Assembly: GCF_001039275.2 (NCBI RefSeq)
Contig: NZ_CP030117.1
Coordinates: 1,048,001-1,112,000, forward strand
DNA from: Brevibacillus brevis
GTDB lineage: Bacteria > Bacillota > Bacilli > Brevibacillales > Brevibacillaceae
Direction of reading: 5' to 3'
Length of the DNA: 64,000 nucleotides
Within the stretch, counting starts at the first letter, position 1. Each line of letters opens with the position of its first letter. Positions 41,989 through 52,054 of this stretch are shown in pieces. The notes under the pieces were generated by a model. It made no database searches and had not been told where the DNA came from. It saw nothing but the letters and a program-made list of their open reading frames with translations. A program made the translations under genes and the position numbers.

Positions 41989-43770
41989 TTGAGCATACGC
42001 CGCTATTTGGCTTATGTCCTGCCCTATTGGAAACAAATATTGGGCACTATATTCATTGGTATTATTAAGTTTGCGATCCCACTTGCTCTGCCGCTTCTTA
42101 TCAAATACGTCATTGATGACCTGCTGCCAAGTCCGCTTCCTCAAGAGGAAAAACTGAAGCAGTTATTTTGGCTGATGCTCGGGGCCTTTTTGTTATTTAC
42201 CGTCGTTCGCACTCCTGTTGAGTACATTCGGCAATACTATGCACAGTGGGTATCCAGTCGTATCCTGTTTGACATCCGCAATCAATTGTTTTCTCATTTA
42301 CAACGACTGTCGATGCGATACTACAACAATACAAAAACCGGTGAGGTCATCTCTCGCGTCATTAACGACGTAGAATCCACCAAAAGCTTCGTGGAAACGG
42401 GATTGATGAATCTCTGGTTGGACCTGATTACGATTACGCTGACGATGGGGATCATGCTCTACATGGACGTGGAGCTGACGATTGTTGCGATTATCGTTTT
42501 CCCTTTGTACAGCATCTCCGTCAAGTTTTTCTACAAGCGCTTGCGTCAACTGACGAAGGATCGTTCTGCTGCACTGGCGCATCTGCAAGGCTATTTGTAT
42601 GAGCGCGTGAATGGCATGTCGCTGATCCGCAGCTTTGCTTTGGAAAAGCAGGAGAGCAAGGAATTTGCCAAGGAGAACAATCAGTTTTTGGATAAAGCCC
42701 TGGCACATACCCGTTGGAACGCCCGAACCTTCGCCGTGGTCAATACGGTGACGGATATCGCACCGCTTCTGGTCATTGCCTATGCTGGCTACCAAGTCAT
42801 CGGCGGGAGTATGAGCGTGGGGACGCTCGTTGCTTTTTATGCTTACTTGGAGCGTCTGTACACGCCCTTGCGTCGCTTGGTGAATTCCAGCACGGTGCTG
42901 ACTCAGGCCATTGCCTCGATGGACCGGATGTTCGAGTTTATTGATGAATCGTATGATATCGTCGACAAGCCAAACGCGGGGGAGCTTCCTGTCGACCCTG
43001 CAACCAATCGCATTCGCGGCGAAATTCGCTTTGAGAACGTGTCCTTCCGCTATCGGGAGGAAGGCCCGCTTGTCTTGAACAATGTGAATCTGAGCATCTC
43101 TTCTGGTGAAACCGTTGCGATTGTCGGGATGTCAGGCGGAGGAAAATCTTCGCTGATTAGCTTGCTACCGCGTTTTTGGGACGTGACAGAGGGGAAAATT
43201 ACGATTGATGGCATCGATATCCGCGATGTAAAACAGCAAAACTTGCGGCATCACATCGGAATGGTGCAGCAAGATAATATTTTGTTTAGTGAATCAGCAA
43301 AAGTGAATATTTTAATGGGCAATCCTGACGCAGATGACAGTGCTGTGCAAGAAGCTGCGAAGGCTGCAAATGCCCATGACTTTATTAGCGAATTACCGAA
43401 TGGCTACCATACTGAGCTGGGAGAGCGCGGCGTAAAGCTCTCTGGCGGGCAAAAGCAGCGAATCGCGATTGCGCGTGTTTTCTTGCGTGACCCGGGTATT
43501 CTGATTTTGGATGAGGCGACGTCAGCACTCGATTTGGAATCAGAGCACACGATTCAGGAGTCTTTGTCCAGATTGGCAAAAGGAAGAACCACCCTAATCG
43601 TAGCCCATCGACTTTCGACGATTACCCATGCGGACAAAATCATTGTCATGAAAGAGGGACAAATTGTTGAGGAAGGCAGGCATGAGCAATTGCTGGAGAG
43701 AAAGGGCGTATACTATGGCCTGTGGAGTGTGCAAGATTTAGGAAGTACATCCGACCCGCAACTGGGATAA
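41989..43770 (+). CDS. ygaD: ABC transporter, fused permease/ATPase (YgaD-like)
   Basis: A 593-residue half-transporter with six membrane helices (about 15-320) and an ATPase domain: Walker A GMSGGGKSS, signature LSGGQKQR, Walker B ILILDEATSALD. It has the form of lipid or multidrug exporters that dimerise. TTG start at 41989 follows an AAAGGAGG site. It is next to ygaC, as in B. subtilis. Substrate unknown. The closely following MFS gene (24 bases) may be in the same transcript. Confidence 0.92.
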   Translation: MSIRRYLAYVLPYWKQILGTIFIGIIKFAIPLALPLLIKYVIDDLLPSPLPQEEKLKQLFWLMLGAFLLFTVVRTPVEYIRQYYAQWVSSRILFDIRNQLFSHLQRLSMRYYNNTKTGEVISRVINDVESTKSFVETGLMNLWLDLITITLTMGIMLYMDVELTIVAIIVFPLYSISVKFFYKRLRQLTKDRSAALAHLQGYLYERVNGMSLIRSFALEKQESKEFAKENNQFLDKALAHTRWNARTFAVVNTVTDIAPLLVIAYAGYQVIGGSMSVGTLVAFYAYLERLYTPLRRLVNSSTVLTQAIASMDRMFEFIDESYDIVDKPNAGELPVDPATNRIRGEIRFENVSFRYREEGPLVLNNVNLSISSGETVAIVGMSGGGKSSLISLLPRFWDVTEGKITIDGIDIRDVKQQNLRHHIGMVQQDNILFSESAKVNILMGNPDADDSAVQEAAKAANAHDFISELPNGYHTELGERGVKLSGGQKQRIAIARVFLRDPGILILDEATSALDLESEHTIQESLSRLAKGRTTLIVAHRLSTITHADKIIVMKEGQIVEEGRHEQLLERKGVYYGLWSVQDLGSTSDPQLG

Positions 43771-43794
43771 GCAGATGGGATTGGAGGAAATCCG

Positions 43795-45015
43795 ATGGAG
43801 ATATGGCGCCGTAATTTATATGTCCTCTGCGGATCGTTGTTTTTCGTCATGGTGGCGATGAGCATGATCATGCCTTTTTTACCGCTTTACATTCAGCAGG
43901 ATTTCGGAATTGAAGATCCTCATCAAGTCACGGCTTGGGCAGGGATTATTTTTGGAGCCAACTTTTTGACGGCGGGCCTCGTCTCGCCTATTTGGGGGAA
44001 TTTGGCCGATAAGCACGGGCGCAAGATCATGATTTTGCGCTCGGGATTTTTCATGTCCATTACCATGGCACTGACCGGTTTTGCGGGAAGCCTGTGGCAG
44101 CTTTTGGCCCTTCGTCTGCTCAATGGACTGGTAGGGGGAATCATCCCTGCCAGTACCGCATTAGTAGCATCCTCTGTACCAAAAGAACGAATTGGCTATG
44201 CAACCGGGTTGCTTCAGTCTTTTATTACGGCCGGAACCATTATGGGACCGCTGTTTGGCGGCGTCCTCGCGGAGAAGATCGGCTTTCGGATGATTTTTGT
44301 GATTACCGGTTGCGTATTATTACTGGCGACCTTGGTCATTACGTTTACGGTGAAAGAGAATTTTGTTCCACCTGAAAAAAAGGAACGGTCGAGTCTACGG
44401 GAAGATTTTCAGATGATCTTTTCTTCCAAAGAGCTCCCGGCGCTCTTTTTTGTAACGGTAATGATCCAGTTTGCATTGTTTAGCATTATCCCTGTGTTGC
44501 CGATCTACATATCGCAGTTGCTCGGTTCGGAAGGGGCAAAGGTAGCGCTGTGGGCCGGAATTGTCCAAGCATGCATGGGGGTAGCCAACGTCTTTGCCTC
44601 GCCACAGTTGGGGCGTCTAGGAGATCGGTTTGGTTCGCAAAAGGTGCTCTTGTTCTCGCTTTTGGCTGCCGCAATCATCTTTATTCCACAAGGTCTCGTA
44701 CATACGGTATGGCAATTGGTCGCGCTTCGGTTTTTGTTAGGCTTGTCGCTGGGAGGATTGCTTCCATCCGTCAATGCTTTGCTGCGACGAGCAACACCTG
44801 TACATATGGTCAGTCGCGTTTATGGCTATAACAACAGCTTCGTCAGTATCGGCAGTATGCTTGGACCGATGATTGGTGGCTTTTTGGCAGGCTATGTGAA
44901 TATTAGTGGAGTCTTTTACATGACGAGTGCTTTCTTGTTTATTAACGCAGGCTGGGTGTACTACAGCTTTTTCCGAAACAAATCTGTACAGCATCCTGAT
45001 TCTGGAATAGAATAA
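43795..45015 (+). CDS. MFS multidrug efflux transporter
   Basis: A 406-residue transporter with 12 membrane helices. Motif A is GNLADKHGRKIMILRSG near 63-79, repeated as GRLGDRFGSQKVLL in the second half, and motif C is LQSFITAGTIMGPLFGG. This is the DHA1 drug:proton antiporter type; substrate unknown. It begins 24 bases after ygaD with GGAGG upstream. Confidence 0.9.
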   Translation: MEIWRRNLYVLCGSLFFVMVAMSMIMPFLPLYIQQDFGIEDPHQVTAWAGIIFGANFLTAGLVSPIWGNLADKHGRKIMILRSGFFMSITMALTGFAGSLWQLLALRLLNGLVGGIIPASTALVASSVPKERIGYATGLLQSFITAGTIMGPLFGGVLAEKIGFRMIFVITGCVLLLATLVITFTVKENFVPPEKKERSSLREDFQMIFSSKELPALFFVTVMIQFALFSIIPVLPIYISQLLGSEGAKVALWAGIVQACMGVANVFASPQLGRLGDRFGSQKVLLFSLLAAAIIFIPQGLVHTVWQLVALRFLLGLSLGGLLPSVNALLRRATPVHMVSRVYGYNNSFVSIGSMLGPMIGGFLAGYVNISGVFYMTSAFLFINAGWVYYSFFRNKSVQHPDSGIE

Positions 45016-45131
45016 TAGGTAATTTTCGCGAAGAGAGGTGCACCTCCATTGTGATGGCGAGTCGGTGTGAATAACTTCATATTCCATCAGGACGTATAGG
45101 CTGGTCCTGAACCGACAGGAGGTTGTGCTTT

Positions 45132-46349
45132 ATGTGGCAGCGACGCTTTATTTGCCTCTGGGCGGGTCAGACATTGGCCAACCTTGGGGATGTATTTTAT
45201 ATTGTCGCGTTTATTTCGGTCATCTACGCTGCAACTGGCTCCGTCATGTACACGGCGTTTATACCGGTTGTCATCGTAGCTTCGCAGTCTGTGAGCAGCT
45301 TGTTGGCTCCGTTAGTGTTTCAGCGATTGTCGTTGACGGGCATGCTCGTGCTGTCGCAAGGCTTGAAGACGATACTTTTGGCTACGGCCTCATTAGCTGT
45401 CAGCAGCGGTGTAGGAGAGATCTGGCTATTGTTCGGATTGGGGGCTGCCATCGCCTTTATGGATGGCTGGGCAAACCCTGCACGCAATGCCATGGTGCCG
45501 CAGTTGGTAGGACGAGAAGACCTCATGCGAGCGAACGGTTTGCTTGCCACCTCGGATCAAACTGTTCATTTTGCTGGCTGGGCCGCAGGGGGATTACTCG
45601 TTTCTTGGTTAGGAGCGGGTATTGTTCTGTGGGGAACGGTCGGTGCCTATGTTGTGGCAACGATCGCCATGACAGGCATTGCACCGGCAAGCCAAAAGCT
45701 GCGTGAAGAACAGGCAGCTCGGGCGACAACAAACTGGCTCACTGGATGGAAAACAATTCGCGATGTACCTATACTGCGACTGCTGGTCGCGATGGATGTC
45801 GTGATCGGCTTGTCCGGGGGTGTATGGATCGCTGCGATTATGCTGCCATTTGTCCTTGATGTGCTTGGGCAAGGAGAAGAATGGTGGGGCTACATCAATG
45901 CCGGTTACATGCTTGGAGCCATTGCAGGTGGGACGTTGCTATTGATGTATGCGGAGCGGATGCGTCGCCATTTATTTCGCTGGATCATTTGCGGTACGAT
46001 TAGCGTCGGATTCTTTACCTTTTGTTTTGGCAGCAGTACAAACGCGCTGGTGGCACTGTTGTTTTCCTTTGCGCTGGGCCCGTTTTTGGAGATGGTGCAT
46101 GTAAGCAAGCAGACACTTTTGCAGCAAGAGACGGAAGAATCAGCACTGCCCTATGTTATGTCAGCAAAGGGGACGATTGATTTACTCGTTTTTGGCGCTT
46201 CTGCTCTGATGATGGGGGCTATCGCTGAATGGCAGGGAGTCCGGGCTGTTTATTATGTATCTGCTGGATTGTTACTGATTGCTTTCCTTTTGGCGTTGCG
46301 CTTGCAAAAAAAGCAGACGGAGCATACGAGTGGGGTTTCCGTAAATTAA
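45132..46349 (+). CDS. MFS transporter, EntS/MFS_3-like
   Basis: A 405-residue transporter with 12 membrane helices, beginning MWQRRFICLWAGQTLANLGDVFYIVAF, which is typical of the MFS_3 branch (enterobactin exporter and macrolide efflux type). The centre contains FGLGAAIAFMDGWANPARNAMVPQLVGREDLMRANG. Substrate unknown. ATG 45132 is placed by AGGAGG eight bases upstream; an in-frame TTG at 45123 has no spacing. Between it and the previous gene lies a hairpin TCAGGAC/GTCCTGA. Confidence 0.9.
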   Translation: MWQRRFICLWAGQTLANLGDVFYIVAFISVIYAATGSVMYTAFIPVVIVASQSVSSLLAPLVFQRLSLTGMLVLSQGLKTILLATASLAVSSGVGEIWLLFGLGAAIAFMDGWANPARNAMVPQLVGREDLMRANGLLATSDQTVHFAGWAAGGLLVSWLGAGIVLWGTVGAYVVATIAMTGIAPASQKLREEQAARATTNWLTGWKTIRDVPILRLLVAMDVVIGLSGGVWIAAIMLPFVLDVLGQGEEWWGYINAGYMLGAIAGGTLLLMYAERMRRHLFRWIICGTISVGFFTFCFGSSTNALVALLFSFALGPFLEMVHVSKQTLLQQETEESALPYVMSAKGTIDLLVFGASALMMGAIAEWQGVRAVYYVSAGLLLIAFLLALRLQKKQTEHTSGVSVN

Positions 46350-46358
46350 AACACGAAC

Positions 46359-46406
46359 AGGCTGTCTTATCTGTAGACTTTTCTACTGGTAAGGCAGCCT
46401 TTTTTG
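46359..46406 (+). terminator. Terminator after the MFS genes
   Basis: AGGCTGTCTTA and TAAGGCAGCCT form a strong stem with an inner GTAGA/TCTAC helix, then six T residues. Confidence 0.9.
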
Positions 46407-46480
46407 ATGATATGCTTCTTGATCATAAGAAGGTATACGTATTTTTTATCTATTTCCATAAAGTGAATTTATCGAAGTAC

Positions 46481-47344
46481 TTACATCAGCTTCATCTCTT
46501 TAATAAAATCAACAAACGCTTTTAATAGAGAGATTTGCATCGATTCCTTCCGATAAATCATCCACGATTTGCGCAAGATCGGCTCGCCGTGCTTCGTCCG
46601 CAATTGAATCCGGTAAAAGTCTTCACTGCCCGTCAACACAATCTGCGGGATGATCGCATAGCCGAATCCGCTCAGGACCATCTCCTTGCACGTCTCCATG
46701 TGATCCACTTCCATCGTGATCGATGGGGGCTTGGAAAACGTCTCCTTCCACCAGTTGTCAAACAAGTTTTCGAGCGAAATATCGGTTTTGTACATGATTC
46801 TGGGGAGTTGGGGCAGCTCATGCAGCGAAATCTCCCGCTTGGATACGATCCAGATGTTTTCCGTCATGATGAGATGTTTTTCCTCCGGCCAGTTGTAGTC
46901 TCCGCGGATGAAGCCGATATGGACGTCTTGCTTGTACACGGAATTTGTCAGCTCCGAGCTGCGGCTCGATGTTACCTTGAACTCCACGTCCGGGTATTGC
47001 GTATGGAATTGCTTTAAGATATGCGGTAGCTTATAGCGGGCCAGGCTGCTCGCTGTTCCGATTTTTAATGTTCCTGATATTTTGTTGTCCATGCTTAACA
47101 GAAATTCTTTTGTCCGCTGCAACTGCTGGAGCATCTCGATCGCATACTTCACCAAATACTCGCCTTGCGGGGTGAACTCCACGCCTCTCCTGCCCCGGTG
47201 CATGATCGTAATCCCGAACGCTTTTTCTAGCTGCTGAATGCGATAGCTGAGCGAGGGCTGGGATACATACAAAACCTCCGCTGTTTTGGTCATATTTTGC
47301 TGCTCGTAGAGTGTTTTTAAAAGCAGCCAATCCTTTTCATCCAC
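46481..47344 (-). CDS. LysR family regulator beside prpF
   Basis: A 287-residue LysR protein: HTH at 1-60 (MTKTAEVLYVSQPSLSYRIQQLEKAFG) and an effector-binding domain from about 88 (SGTLKIGTASSLARYKL). GTG 47344 has GGGAGAG 10 bases upstream. It is divergent from prpF and the Tct transporter genes, which it probably controls. The 170 bases between are AT-rich with an AAAATT/AATTTT dyad near 47394-47421. Confidence 0.9.
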   Translation of the reverse strand: MDEKDWLLLKTLYEQQNMTKTAEVLYVSQPSLSYRIQQLEKAFGITIMHRGRRGVEFTPQGEYLVKYAIEMLQQLQRTKEFLLSMDNKISGTLKIGTASSLARYKLPHILKQFHTQYPDVEFKVTSSRSSELTNSVYKQDVHIGFIRGDYNWPEEKHLIMTENIWIVSKREISLHELPQLPRIMYKTDISLENLFDNWWKETFSKPPSITMEVDHMETCKEMVLSGFGYAIIPQIVLTGSEDFYRIQLRTKHGEPILRKSWMIYRKESMQISLLKAFVDFIKEMKLM

Positions 47345-47516
47345 GTCTTTTTCACTCTCCCTGCACGCTTTCGTTCTGTACCTTTATTGTAGTAAAAATT
47401 GAATGAATCGTACAAAAATTTTATGGAAAATGATAAAACATTCGTATTTCTTTTTATATTCACTGATGTGGTACCTTAATGGCACAGAATTAAAAAAACA
47501 TTCATGGAGGCAGCAG

Positions 47517-48686
47517 ATGTACGATTTTGGCCAAATTCACAAAATCCCAACCGTGATCATGAGGGGCGGCACCAGCAAAGGATTGCTTTTACGAAGATCG
47601 GACCTTCCTTCAGATCCAAAGCTGCGCGATGAAGTCATTTTACGCTTGTATGGAAGTCCTGACAGCACACAGATCGATGGGTTGGGCGGAGGCACCTCGC
47701 TATCCAGCAAGCTCGCCATTGTCGGACCGTCCCTTCAGCCTGATGCGCATATTGACTACACATTTGGTCAGGTCAGCCTGGAGAAAAAAGTCATCGATTA
47801 CCACGTAACATGCGGTAACTTTGTCACAGCAGTTGGCTTGTATGCAGCAGAGGAAGGATATGTGCCGTTACAGGAGCCGGTTACCTACGTACGGATTTAC
47901 AACACCAATATTAACAAGATGATCGTGGCCGAAATTCCGGTAAAGGATGGGCAAATCGAGTACGAAGGAGACTTTGTCATCGACGGTGTCCCCGGCTCTT
48001 CAGCAAAAATCATGATCAATTTCCTCAACTCCGGCGGTACTTTTACAGGAAGAACTCTGCCAACCGGACATGCTACTGATATGATCCATTTACAGGATGG
48101 ACGTCAGTTCGAAGTGTCGATAGTCGATTGCGCCAACGTTGTGGTGTTTGTGAGAGCAGGGGATGTGGGCATGCAGGGAACTGAGCTGCAAGCAGAGGTC
48201 AACAACAATAAAGGACTCATGTCTACATTAGAATCCATTCGAGTGGAGGCGGGCATTTTAATTGGAATGATTCAGCCAGATGACAGAGAGATTGTCTCAC
48301 CATCGTCACATGCTCTGCCAAAGATTGCGATGATTGCTCCGTCCCAAGCGTATAGCACTTCCGATCATCGCACGATTGAAGAGAATGAAATCGATTTGAT
48401 TTCACGCTATATTTCCATGGGGAGTCTTCACCGTGCATATGCGGTAAGCGGAGCTATTGCAGTGGCAGCGGCGGCCAAAATCCCGGGAACCATCCCGAAT
48501 GAAGCGGTCGCCACACAAAAGAAAGGAATTCGCATTGGGCATCCGTCAGGGGTGATCTATGTAGAGTCTACAGTGGAACAGGATGGAACCAACTGGATTG
48601 TGAACCGGGCAGCGAATGGAAGAACGGCGCGCAGGCTGATGGAAGGCTATGCACATGTGCCCATATCCGTTTTACGCGAAAAATGA
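47517..48686 (+). CDS. prpF: PrpF family cis/trans isomerase
   Basis: A 389-residue protein with two diaminopimelate-epimerase-like halves. Characteristic motifs are IMRGGTSKG near 13-21, LGGGTSLSSKLAIV, TCGNFVTAVG (a Cys positioned as catalytic base) and PGSSAKIMINF. PrpF isomerises 2-methylaconitate in the methylcitrate cycle; related enzymes act on other aconitates. prpC and prpD are absent here, and a tricarboxylate transporter follows, so the substrate may be an aconitate taken up from outside. ATG 47517 has GGAGG six bases upstream. Confidence 0.88.
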   Translation: MYDFGQIHKIPTVIMRGGTSKGLLLRRSDLPSDPKLRDEVILRLYGSPDSTQIDGLGGGTSLSSKLAIVGPSLQPDAHIDYTFGQVSLEKKVIDYHVTCGNFVTAVGLYAAEEGYVPLQEPVTYVRIYNTNINKMIVAEIPVKDGQIEYEGDFVIDGVPGSSAKIMINFLNSGGTFTGRTLPTGHATDMIHLQDGRQFEVSIVDCANVVVFVRAGDVGMQGTELQAEVNNNKGLMSTLESIRVEAGILIGMIQPDDREIVSPSSHALPKIAMIAPSQAYSTSDHRTIEENEIDLISRYISMGSLHRAYAVSGAIAVAAAAKIPGTIPNEAVATQKKGIRIGHPSGVIYVESTVEQDGTNWIVNRAANGRTARRLMEGYAHVPISVLREK

Positions 48687-48813
48687 CTGATTATTCAGCC
48701 TTTTATTGGGGAAATGAAGAAAGTCTGTGCAGTGGCGAAATACCCTTTACGGGCTTTGCCACTCACAGAATAATGTAAGCGTTTTACTATACGAAACAGT
48801 AGGAGGAATTGTC

Positions 48814-49848
48814 ATGCAAAGAAAATCGAAAAAATGGATGTTGGCTGTTTTGTCTACAGCACTGACGGTCAGTTTGGCTGCCTGTGGGGGTGCCAAGGAG
48901 ACTGGTAAAGATCAAGCGACTGCGGCTGCATCCAACTATCCGGAAAAAGCGATCACGCTCGTTGCTCCCAATGGGGCAGGCGGTGGTTTGGATAAAACGG
49001 CAAGACTTCTGGCAAAAGGTTTGGCTGACACGAAATTGGTAACGGAAACGGTTCTGGTCGAAAACAGACCTGGCGGGGGAGGTAGCGTCTACATGGCGGA
49101 ATATGCCACCAAGGAAACCAAAAATCCGTACAAGCTGCTAGTGAACTCACCGCCAGTGCTTTTGAACAACCATAAAAAAGAGGGAAATAGCCCATATGGC
49201 TACAAGGATACAACTCCACTGGCGCAGTTAACAAGAGATTACGGCGCGATCTCCGTGCCTGCTGACTCCAAGTATCAGGATCTTAAGTCTCTCCTGGATG
49301 ACATCAAGGCAGACCCTACACAGGTGACAATCGCTGGTGGTTCCTCACCGGGCAGCATGGACCATGTGATTGCGATGCTTCCAATCTACAAGTACGGTCT
49401 TGATCCGACAAAGGTGAAGTATGTCGCGTATGAGGGTGGTGGAGAATCGATCACCGCGCTGCTCGGAAACCATGCACAAGCTGCTGCCAAGCCTGTATCA
49501 CTGGTACTGCCTTATTTGGAAGCGAAAAAAATCCGTGTGTTGGCTGTGACTGCACCTGAGCGTCTGGGCGGAATTTTGAGCGACGTGCCAACTATGAAGG
49601 AACTCGGTCTGGATGCGGAATTTACGATCTGGCGCGGCGTATTGGGTCCAAAAGAGATGGGAGAAGCCGAGATTGCGTACTGGGACAAAACCTTCAAGGC
49701 ATTGAGTGAAAAAGAAGAATGGAAACAATTGCTGAAGGCGGATGGCGTAGAGGGAGATTACAAGAACTCGAAGGATTTCAAAGCATTCCTGGACGAGCAG
49801 GATAAACAGATCGAGGAACTGTTGAAGGCGATCGGTATTCATAAATAA
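48814..49848 (+). CDS. tctC: Tripartite tricarboxylate transporter, binding protein (TctC/Bug)
   Basis: A 344-residue lipoprotein: signal peptide with lipobox SLAACGG near 20-26, then a Bug-type binding domain (YPEKAITLVAPNGAGGGLDKTARLLA, ENRPGGGGSVYMAEY, and GSSPGSMDHVIAML). It captures a di- or tricarboxylate outside the membrane and delivers it to TctA/B. The anchoring cysteine suits a Gram-positive host. ATG 48814 follows AGGAGG. It leads the set tctC, tctB, tctA. Confidence 0.93.
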   Translation: MQRKSKKWMLAVLSTALTVSLAACGGAKETGKDQATAAASNYPEKAITLVAPNGAGGGLDKTARLLAKGLADTKLVTETVLVENRPGGGGSVYMAEYATKETKNPYKLLVNSPPVLLNNHKKEGNSPYGYKDTTPLAQLTRDYGAISVPADSKYQDLKSLLDDIKADPTQVTIAGGSSPGSMDHVIAMLPIYKYGLDPTKVKYVAYEGGGESITALLGNHAQAAAKPVSLVLPYLEAKKIRVLAVTAPERLGGILSDVPTMKELGLDAEFTIWRGVLGPKEMGEAEIAYWDKTFKALSEKEEWKQLLKADGVEGDYKNSKDFKAFLDEQDKQIEELLKAIGIHK

Positions 49849-49932
49849 AGCGGGAAACAGAGGGAAGGGGCAGGACCTCTTCTCTCTTTCGCTCGCTTCG
49901 CAGCAGATTTTCAACAGGGAGGAAGAACAGCA

Positions 49933-50394
49933 ATGAGTAAAACATTTGATCGCTATGCCAGCCTGGCTTTCCTTGCGCTGGGTACCGGATTTGTCTACCA
50001 GAGCCAATATATTAGCCAAAGCGCTTACGGAAGCAATGTCGGGCCAAACATTTTTCCGATGGGGCTGGGAGTTATCCTGATTTTATTGAGTCTTCGTCTG
50101 TTTTTTGAAACCTTCCGCTACAAGGCTGAGGATGGTAGGGAGAAGGAAGTTCTTGATTATAAGCGATTTTCTATCATACTGATCGCAGCGATTGGCTACG
50201 TGCTGTTGCTTGAGCTGCTCGGGTATATCATTTCTACCTTTTTCTTTCTACTGGTTGGCTTTCAAACCATGGATAGAGGAAAGCCACTGGCAACGATACT
50301 GATCGCCGCTGCTTTCGCCAGTGGAATCTATATCGTGTATGTGAAGCTGCTAGAGGGAACATTGCCAGGACTACCTGTATGGTTAGGCTTATAG
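49933..50394 (+). CDS. tctB: Tripartite tricarboxylate transporter, small membrane subunit (TctB)
   Basis: A 153-residue protein with four membrane helices, containing YGSNVGPNIFPMGLGVILILLSLRLF near residues 34-59, which is the TctB pattern. It forms the small membrane subunit with TctA. A GGGAGGAAG site precedes ATG 49933, and tctA follows 15 bases after its stop. Confidence 0.9.
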   Translation: MSKTFDRYASLAFLALGTGFVYQSQYISQSAYGSNVGPNIFPMGLGVILILLSLRLFFETFRYKAEDGREKEVLDYKRFSIILIAAIGYVLLLELLGYIISTFFFLLVGFQTMDRGKPLATILIAAAFASGIYIVYVKLLEGTLPGLPVWLGL

Positions 50395-50409
50395 GGAGGG
50401 AATAGGAAG

Positions 50410-51936
50410 ATGGATACCTTGCAATATTTGATGAGTGGATTTGCTGTTGCACTCCAATGGCAAAACATCCTGTTTGCGTTTGTCGGCGTCTTGATCGGTA
50501 CAATGGTGGGCGTACTACCAGGAATCGGTCCGATCAGTGGTGTAGCGCTTCTGATACCAGTCACAGCATCGTTGACAGGTGGTTTGCCACCTGAGGAGGC
50601 CGCGACCAGTGCGATTATTTTGCTGGCGGGTGTGTATTATGGCGCGATGTACGGCGGGTCGACTACTTCGATTTTGCTCAATACACCGGGCGAATCATCC
50701 TCGGTGGTCACAGCGCTGGATGGTTATCCGATGGCAAAGCAGGGACGAGCAGGTGCTGCTTTAGCGATTGCTGCGATCGGTTCATTTGTAGCGGGGATTA
50801 TTTCTCTGATCGGATTGGTTCTGTTAGCCAAGCCGTTGTCTGAGGTCGCCTTAAAGCTGGGACCGGCTGAAGAGTTTTCTCTGATGATTCTCGGGTTATG
50901 CGCCTTGAGCGGATTCGCAGGCAAGTCGATTACGAAGGCCTTGCTCATGACGACAATTGGCTTGATGATGGCGACGGTCGGGATGGACACGATCTCGGGT
51001 GTAGCTCGTTTTACCTTTGACCTGCCCGAGCTGTACCAAGGGCTGGAGTTTCTCACGGTTGCTGTAGGGATTTTTGCGCTGGGAGAGGTTTTTAAAACGA
51101 TTCTGGACAGAGAGAGCAACAGTGGAGAGATTGCGAAAATAACCCGCATTTTGCCGACGAAACAAGACATGAGGGATAGCGCTGGACCAATATTGCGAGG
51201 CTCGCTGCTCGGCTTTTTCAAAGGAATCGTACCTGGCTCAGGAGCTACGCTGTCGTCGTTTCTCTCGTATTTGCTGGAGAAAAAAATCAGCAAGCATCCA
51301 GAGAAGTTCGGGAAAGGCGCTATCGAGGGTGTTGCAGGACCAGAAGCAGCCAATAATGCTGCCTCTGGAGGAGCGATGATTCCGCTTCTGACGTTGGGAA
51401 TACCGGGAACAGGCACCACGGCCGTCCTGATGGGGGCGTTAATCATGTATAACGTCCAGCCGGGTCCCTTGTTATTTGAAAATCATCCGTCTATTGCTTG
51501 GGGATTGATTGCCAGCATGTTTATCGGAAATCTGATGCTGTTGCTGCTGAACATGCCTTTGGTTAAGGTGTTTGCCAAAATTATTGAAACACCGCCAAAG
51601 TACCTGATTCCGATGATCGTCGCGATTTCTGTCTTTGGGGTATATGCGGTGAAGGTTTCGACGTTTGATTTGTTGCTGCTGATCGCTTGCGGGATATTCG
51701 GCTATTTTATGTCCAAGCATGACTATCCAATGGCACCGCTCGTTCTCGGTCTTGTACTTGGACCAATGATCGAAAATAACTTGCGTCGGGCGCTGACCAT
51801 TTCCAACGGTGATCTCATGATCTTTGTCGAACGCCCTGTTTCCTTTGTCTTTTTGCTGATTGCCGTGCTGTGGGTAACGGTGCCGCTCATCATGAAAATG
51901 AAAGGGAAAAAAGTGATTGTCAATGAAGAAGTGTAA
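50410..51936 (+). CDS. tctA: Tripartite tricarboxylate transporter, large membrane subunit (TctA)
   Basis: A 508-residue membrane protein with about 11-12 helices and TctA hallmarks: GTMVGVLPGIGPISGVALLIPVT, YYGAMYGGSTTSILLNTPGE, and GPEAANNAASGGAMIPLLTLGIPGTGTTAVLMGAL. It carries substrate with sodium or proton symport, driven by TctC binding. No citrate lyase or aconitase gene is nearby; the only metabolic neighbour is prpF. Confidence 0.95.
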   Translation: MDTLQYLMSGFAVALQWQNILFAFVGVLIGTMVGVLPGIGPISGVALLIPVTASLTGGLPPEEAATSAIILLAGVYYGAMYGGSTTSILLNTPGESSSVVTALDGYPMAKQGRAGAALAIAAIGSFVAGIISLIGLVLLAKPLSEVALKLGPAEEFSLMILGLCALSGFAGKSITKALLMTTIGLMMATVGMDTISGVARFTFDLPELYQGLEFLTVAVGIFALGEVFKTILDRESNSGEIAKITRILPTKQDMRDSAGPILRGSLLGFFKGIVPGSGATLSSFLSYLLEKKISKHPEKFGKGAIEGVAGPEAANNAASGGAMIPLLTLGIPGTGTTAVLMGALIMYNVQPGPLLFENHPSIAWGLIASMFIGNLMLLLLNMPLVKVFAKIIETPPKYLIPMIVAISVFGVYAVKVSTFDLLLLIACGIFGYFMSKHDYPMAPLVLGLVLGPMIENNLRRALTISNGDLMIFVERPVSFVFLLIAVLWVTVPLIMKMKGKKVIVNEEV

Positions 51937-52054
51937 ATAAGGGATGGTTGTACTGTTTTGTAAGAATTTTTTAAAATTTTTGTTTTGATTTGCTAAAAGT
52001 AGGGAATTCGATACATGTCTTTTTATTTTGAAGCATTGGAAAAGAGGTGTATCC

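Noticed and set aside
45016-45131. GAGGTGCACCTC palindrome and TCAGGAC/GTCCTGA hairpin between the two MFS genes, possibly a riboswitch
   Set aside because: It is too short and simple to match a known riboswitch class, and no terminator accompanies it.
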